8,222 nt of DNA, taken from the NCBI GenBank assembly GCA_001785175.1, contig MFSY01000056.1, positions 1 to 8,222 on the forward strand. Direction: 5' to 3'. The DNA is from Candidatus Muproteobacteria bacterium RIFCSPHIGHO2_01_FULL_65_16 (lineage in GTDB: Bacteria > Pseudomonadota > Gammaproteobacteria > Acidiferrobacterales > Sulfurifustaceae). Position numbers and translations under genes: made by a program. Positions 5,986 through 8,222 of the stretch are shown here, in pieces; position 1 is the first letter of the stretch, and each line of letters begins with the position of its first letter. Under the pieces are notes generated by a model. It did not search any database. It had not been told where the DNA came from and saw only the letters and a list, made by a program, of their open reading frames with translations.

Positions 5986-6042
5986 TAAGAGTCTTAAAAC
6001 GCTTTAATCCTGTAAATCCTGAAAAATCCTGTTAATCCTGTC
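5879..6042. repeat. Palindromic intergenic element made of CAGGATT units
   Basis: The arm at 5946-5982 is an inverted repeat of 6006-6042 with 33 of 37 positions complementary. An additional left arm (5879-5915) comes from the tandem duplication. Each arm holds about four CAGGATT-like units at a period of 8-11 bp. The 23-bp apex contains a 13-base palindrome, TTAAGA-G-TCTTAA (5985-5997). Transcribed, this would form one long hairpin with a choice of two left arms. The element fills the queD-esterase gap, starting within the queD stop codon and ending 23 bases before the esterase ATG. CAGGATT runs of this kind are familiar to me from other proteobacterial genomes, but I cannot check copy number. 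Confidence 0.9.
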
Positions 6043-6065
6043 CATCCTCTTTTTCTTCGCATCGC

Positions 6066-6761
6066 ATGGACGTTGAGAAATTCAAGGACGAGACGCCGGT
6101 CGAGATCGAGACCGGTCCCGCGCCCACGGCGAGCGTGATCTGGCTTCACGGGCTCGGCGCCGACGGCCACGACTTCGAGCCGATCGTCCCCGAGCTCGAT
6201 CTGCCCGGGGCGCTCGCGCTGCGTTTCGTGTTTCCGCACGCCCCGTACCGCCCGGTCACCATCAACGGCGGCCATGTGATGCGCGCCTGGTACGACATGG
6301 CGCTGGCCGAGCGCGGCGTGGTTCAAAATGCCGAGGACATTCGGGCCGCGGAAGAAATCATCCGGCAACTGATCCAAAACGAGAACGCGCGCGGCATCGC
6401 CCCCGGGCGCATCGTGCTCGCGGGCTTCTCGCAGGGCGGAGCGGTCGCGCTGCACACCGGGCTGCGTTATCCACAGCGCCTGGCCGGCATTCTCGCGTTG
6501 TCAACGCTTCCACCGGATGTTGACGAACTGGCGCGGACGGCCCGGCGGGCCGACACCGGAATCCCGGTTTTCATGGCCCACGGACGCAACGATCCTCTCA
6601 TCCCCTTCGCCCTGGCGCGGGAAGCGGCGCGGCGGCTGGCCGAAAATGGGATGAGCATGGAATGGCACGAATACGCGATGGCGCACGGCGTCGTCCCCGA
6701 GGAGATCGCCGACATTTCCCGCTGGCTCACCCGCATCCTCGGCGCCGGCGCGCCGGGTTAG
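6066..6761 (+). CDS. Alpha/beta-hydrolase carboxylesterase (phospholipase/carboxylesterase family, EstB/YpfH-like)
   Basis: This 231-residue cytoplasmic serine hydrolase of the Abhydrolase_2 family acts on short-chain esters in characterised relatives; the physiological substrate is unknown. Seen here: the oxyanion-side motif VIWLHGLGADGHDF (24-37), FPHAPYRPVTINGG (56-69), the nucleophile elbow GFSQGG with S122, the acid D176 in HGRNDPLIPF, and the base H207 in YAMAHGV. The full triad and normal length indicate an active enzyme. The ATG at 6066 places ETPVEIETGP just before the conserved core, as in relatives, and no other start fits. No Shine-Dalgarno sequence is present: the 20 bases upstream are pyrimidine-rich and directly follow the CAGGATT element. 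Transcription may come from queD through the repeat, since I see no convincing promoter of its own. Confidence 0.93.
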   Translation: MDVEKFKDETPVEIETGPAPTASVIWLHGLGADGHDFEPIVPELDLPGALALRFVFPHAPYRPVTINGGHVMRAWYDMALAERGVVQNAEDIRAAEEIIRQLIQNENARGIAPGRIVLAGFSQGGAVALHTGLRYPQRLAGILALSTLPPDVDELARTARRADTGIPVFMAHGRNDPLIPFALAREAARRLAENGMSMEWHEYAMAHGVVPEEIADISRWLTRILGAGAPG

Positions 6762-6829
6762 GGAATTAATAATCAGGGAAGCTATTATGATGACGACCAC
6801 GGCGCCCGGCAGGGGGGTAACGGAACGTA

Positions 6830-6905
6830 TGGCGCTCCCTAGGGGACTCGAACCCCTGTTTTCGCCGTGAGAGGGCGACGTCCTGGGCCACTAGACGAAG
6901 GGAGC
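6830..6905 (-). tRNA. tRNA-Glu, anticodon CTC
   Basis: The 76-nt minus-strand sequence folds as a full cloverleaf. The acceptor stem GCTCCCT/AGGGAGC is at 6905-6899 and 6840-6834, the anticodon loop is CTCTCAC, and the T arm is CAGGGGTTCGAGTCCCCTA-like. Discriminator G is followed by an encoded CCA (6832-6830). The anticodon CTC (6871-6869) reads GAG. The body is close to E. coli tRNA-Glu, which has TTC. A CTC isoacceptor is common in GC-rich genomes as a partner to TTC. No intrinsic terminator is evident in the 68 bp between it and the esterase stop. Confidence 0.97.
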
Positions 6906-6932
6906 ATGCACGTGACGGCCGCGAGCGGTGTT

Positions 6933-6938
6933 ATTATA
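6933..6938 (-). promoter_or_regulatory. -10 box of the tRNA-Glu promoter
   Basis: A perfect TATAAT on the minus strand lies 27 bases before the tRNA 5' end, giving a leader of about 20 nt. The bases after it are GC-rich (ACACCGCTCGCGG), the discriminator type seen at stringently controlled stable RNA promoters. No good -35 hexamer occurs at 16-18 bp; TTGTGG is 20 bp away. Confidence 0.65.
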
Positions 6939-6985
6939 CGGGCCGGTTCCGGATAAGACCACAATCGTGTACGCGCCGTTCGGTC

Positions 6986-7002
6986 AAAGGTGACGCCAGA
7001 TT
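6986..7002 (+). promoter_or_regulatory. Ribosome binding site and ATT start codon of pcnB
   Basis: AAAGGTGA (6986-6993) is a good anti-Shine-Dalgarno match and is followed after 6 bases by ATT (7000-7002), in frame with the conserved PcnB N-terminus. The TGA within it (6991-6993) is an in-frame stop, so no start can lie further upstream. The frame between the stop and the conserved residues has no ATG, GTG or TTG. The first GTG (7048) lacks a Shine-Dalgarno sequence and would cut away conserved residues. Confidence 0.75.
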
Positions 7003-8222
7003 AACGACCCGATAGTCATCCCCCGCGCCCAACACCCCATCTCGCGCGTGCTGATCAGCGAGAACGCGCTCAAGGTTCTGCACCGCCTGAAAGACGCCGG
7101 CTACGCGGCCCTGCTCGTGGGCGGCTGCGTGCGCGACCTCATGCTCGGGCGCGAGCCCAAGGATTTCGACGTCGTCACCGACGCCCAGCCCGAGGAGATC
7201 CGCAAGCTGTTTCACAGCGCGCGCCTGATCGGGCGGCGTTTCCGCCTGGCGCACGTGCGCTTCGGGCGCGCGATCGTCGAGGTCGCCACCTTCCGCGCGC
7301 TGCCGCGCTCGGCGGAGGGCGACGGCGAAACCGAGGAGGCGGACCTCCTCAAGACCGAGGAGGGGCGGATCCTGCGGGATAATATCTTCGGCACCCAGGA
7401 GGAGGACGCGATCCGCCGCGACTTCACGGTGAACGCCCTGTACTACGACATCCGCGACCGCAGCGTGGTGGACTATGTCGGCGGCGCCGTGGACCTGCGC
7501 GCGGGCGTAATCCGCACGATCGGCGACCCGGAGACGCGCTACCGCGAGGACCCGGTGCGCATGCTGCGCGCGGTGCGCTTCGCCGCCAAGCTCGGGTTCC
7601 ACATCGAGGAGCGCACCGCCGCGCCGATCCGCGAGCTCGCGCCGCTGCTGCTGCACGTGCCGCCGGCGCGCATGTTCGAGGAGGTGCTCAAGCTGTTCCA
7701 CGGCGGCTACGCGCTCGAAACCTACGAGCAGTTGCGGCGGCACGGCCTGTTTCAATTTCTGTTCCCGTTGACGGAACAGAGCCTGGCGACGGAGGAGGAC
7801 AATTTTCCTCTCACCCTGGTGCCGCGCGCGCTCGCCAACACCGACGCCCGCATCGGGCAGGGAAAGCCGGTGACGCCGGCGTTTCTCTTCGCCGCCATGC
7901 TGTGGGAGCCGGTGCGCCAGCGGATGCGGGCGGCCCTGGACGAGGGCTTGAACCGGCACGACGCGCTCGCGCGCGCCGCCGAGCACGTCCTGCGCGAGCA
8001 GGTGCGGCATGTCACCATCCCCAAGCGCTTCAGCGCGCCGATGCGCGAGATCTGGGTCATGCAGCCCCGGTTCGAGCGGCGCGCGGGCAAGCAGGCGGAG
8101 CACCTGCTGGCGCATCCGCGCTTCCGCGCCGCCTATGATTTTCTGCTGCTGCGCGCCGCCGCCGGCGAGGCCGACAAGGAGCTGGCCGAGTGGTGGACGC
8201 ATTACCAGGAGGTCGCGGGGCC
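7000..8222 (+). CDS. pcnB: Poly(A) polymerase I (PcnB), 3' end outside the window
   Basis: The frame is open to the window end, 407 codons from ATT 7000. PcnB adds 3' poly(A) tails that mark RNAs for decay. Seen: the PcnB-specific N-terminus IPRAQHPISR.LISENALKVLHRL (7-30), the nucleotidyltransferase core LLVGGCVRDLMLG (38-50) with DFD (55-57) as metal-binding aspartates, GRRFRLAHV just before residue 85, RRDFTVNAL (139-147), and RYREDPVRMLRAVRFAAKL (180-198). FLFAAMLW and the block HPRFRAAYDFLLLRA follow near the end. The ISENALKVL and RRFRLAHV features favour PcnB over the related CCA-adding enzyme. The arginine-rich C-terminal tail of the family would lie beyond the window. The start appears to be ATT, as in E. 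coli pcnB. The tRNA-Glu gene upstream is divergent. folK often follows pcnB in Gammaproteobacteria but cannot be seen. Confidence 0.94.
   Translation, partial: MNDPIVIPRAQHPISRVLISENALKVLHRLKDAGYAALLVGGCVRDLMLGREPKDFDVVTDAQPEEIRKLFHSARLIGRRFRLAHVRFGRAIVEVATFRALPRSAEGDGETEEADLLKTEEGRILRDNIFGTQEEDAIRRDFTVNALYYDIRDRSVVDYVGGAVDLRAGVIRTIGDPETRYREDPVRMLRAVRFAAKLGFHIEERTAAPIRELAPLLLHVPPARMFEEVLKLFHGGYALETYEQLRRHGLFQFLFPLTEQSLATEEDNFPLTLVPRALANTDARIGQGKPVTPAFLFAAMLWEPVRQRMRAALDEGLNRHDALARAAEHVLREQVRHVTIPKRFSAPMREIWVMQPRFERRAGKQAEHLLAHPRFRAAYDFLLLRAAAGEADKELAEWWTHYQEVAG

Noticed and set aside
5879..6042. CRISPR array
   Set aside because: The units are 7-9 bp, degenerate, inverted against each other and lack unique spacers of uniform length.
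6787..6870. 27-codon frame (MMTTTAPGRG...) on the plus strand with an AGGGAAG upstream
   Set aside because: Half of it runs antisense through the tRNA-Glu gene, and GLEPLFSP is the translation typical of a tRNA complement.
6934..8202. 422-codon open frame on the minus strand
   Set aside because: It is antisense to pcnB, which has all its catalytic motifs on the plus strand.

Overview
The window is GC-rich chromosomal DNA, densely coding on both strands, with no gene-free stretch longer than about 190 bases. DksA (151 residues, aligning end to end with the E. coli protein as I remember it), an E. coli-type QueD, a PcnB poly(A) polymerase and an encoded-CCA tRNA-Glu all point to a gammaproteobacterium, probably environmental. 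This lineage is inferred from protein character, not from a database search. No phage, insertion sequence, CRISPR array or toxin-antitoxin pair is visible.

Layout, left half (minus strand, read right to left): dksA (3036-3491), pyrC-type dihydroorotase (1655-2965), uppP (695-1495) and dedA (50-688). uppP and dedA are 6 bases apart and form a coherent pair: UppP makes undecaprenyl phosphate on the outer face of the inner membrane, and DedA proteins are now regarded as transporters that return that lipid to the cytoplasmic face. The pyrC-uppP gap is almost entirely one palindromic element built from CGCCAAG units.

Middle: a 5' remnant of a CbbY-like HAD phosphatase (3615-3704, plus) lies between dksA and a Host_attach family gene (3767-4210, minus). 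Divergent from the latter is a 63-codon gene of unknown function (4382-4573, plus). It has a strong ribosome binding site and a close match to a sigma-54 (-24/-12) promoter, and its 3' end overlaps the 3' end of a two-domain rhodanese sulfurtransferase (4563-5378, minus).

Right half: queD (5508-5879, plus), a second palindromic element of CAGGATT units that includes a 67-bp tandem duplication reaching into the 3' end of queD, an EstB/YpfH-like carboxylesterase (6066-6761, plus), tRNA-Glu(CTC) (6830-6905, minus) with a perfect TATAAT box, and pcnB (7000 to the window end, plus). The pcnB reading frame has no ATG, GTG or TTG ahead of its conserved N-terminus. It appears to start at ATT behind a well-placed Shine-Dalgarno sequence, like the AUU start known for E. 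coli pcnB.

No single large new system stands out. The most unusual signals are the AUU start of pcnB, the sigma-54-like promoter with its orphan small gene, and two unrelated repeat families that share one architecture and fill intergenic gaps up to or into the genes.
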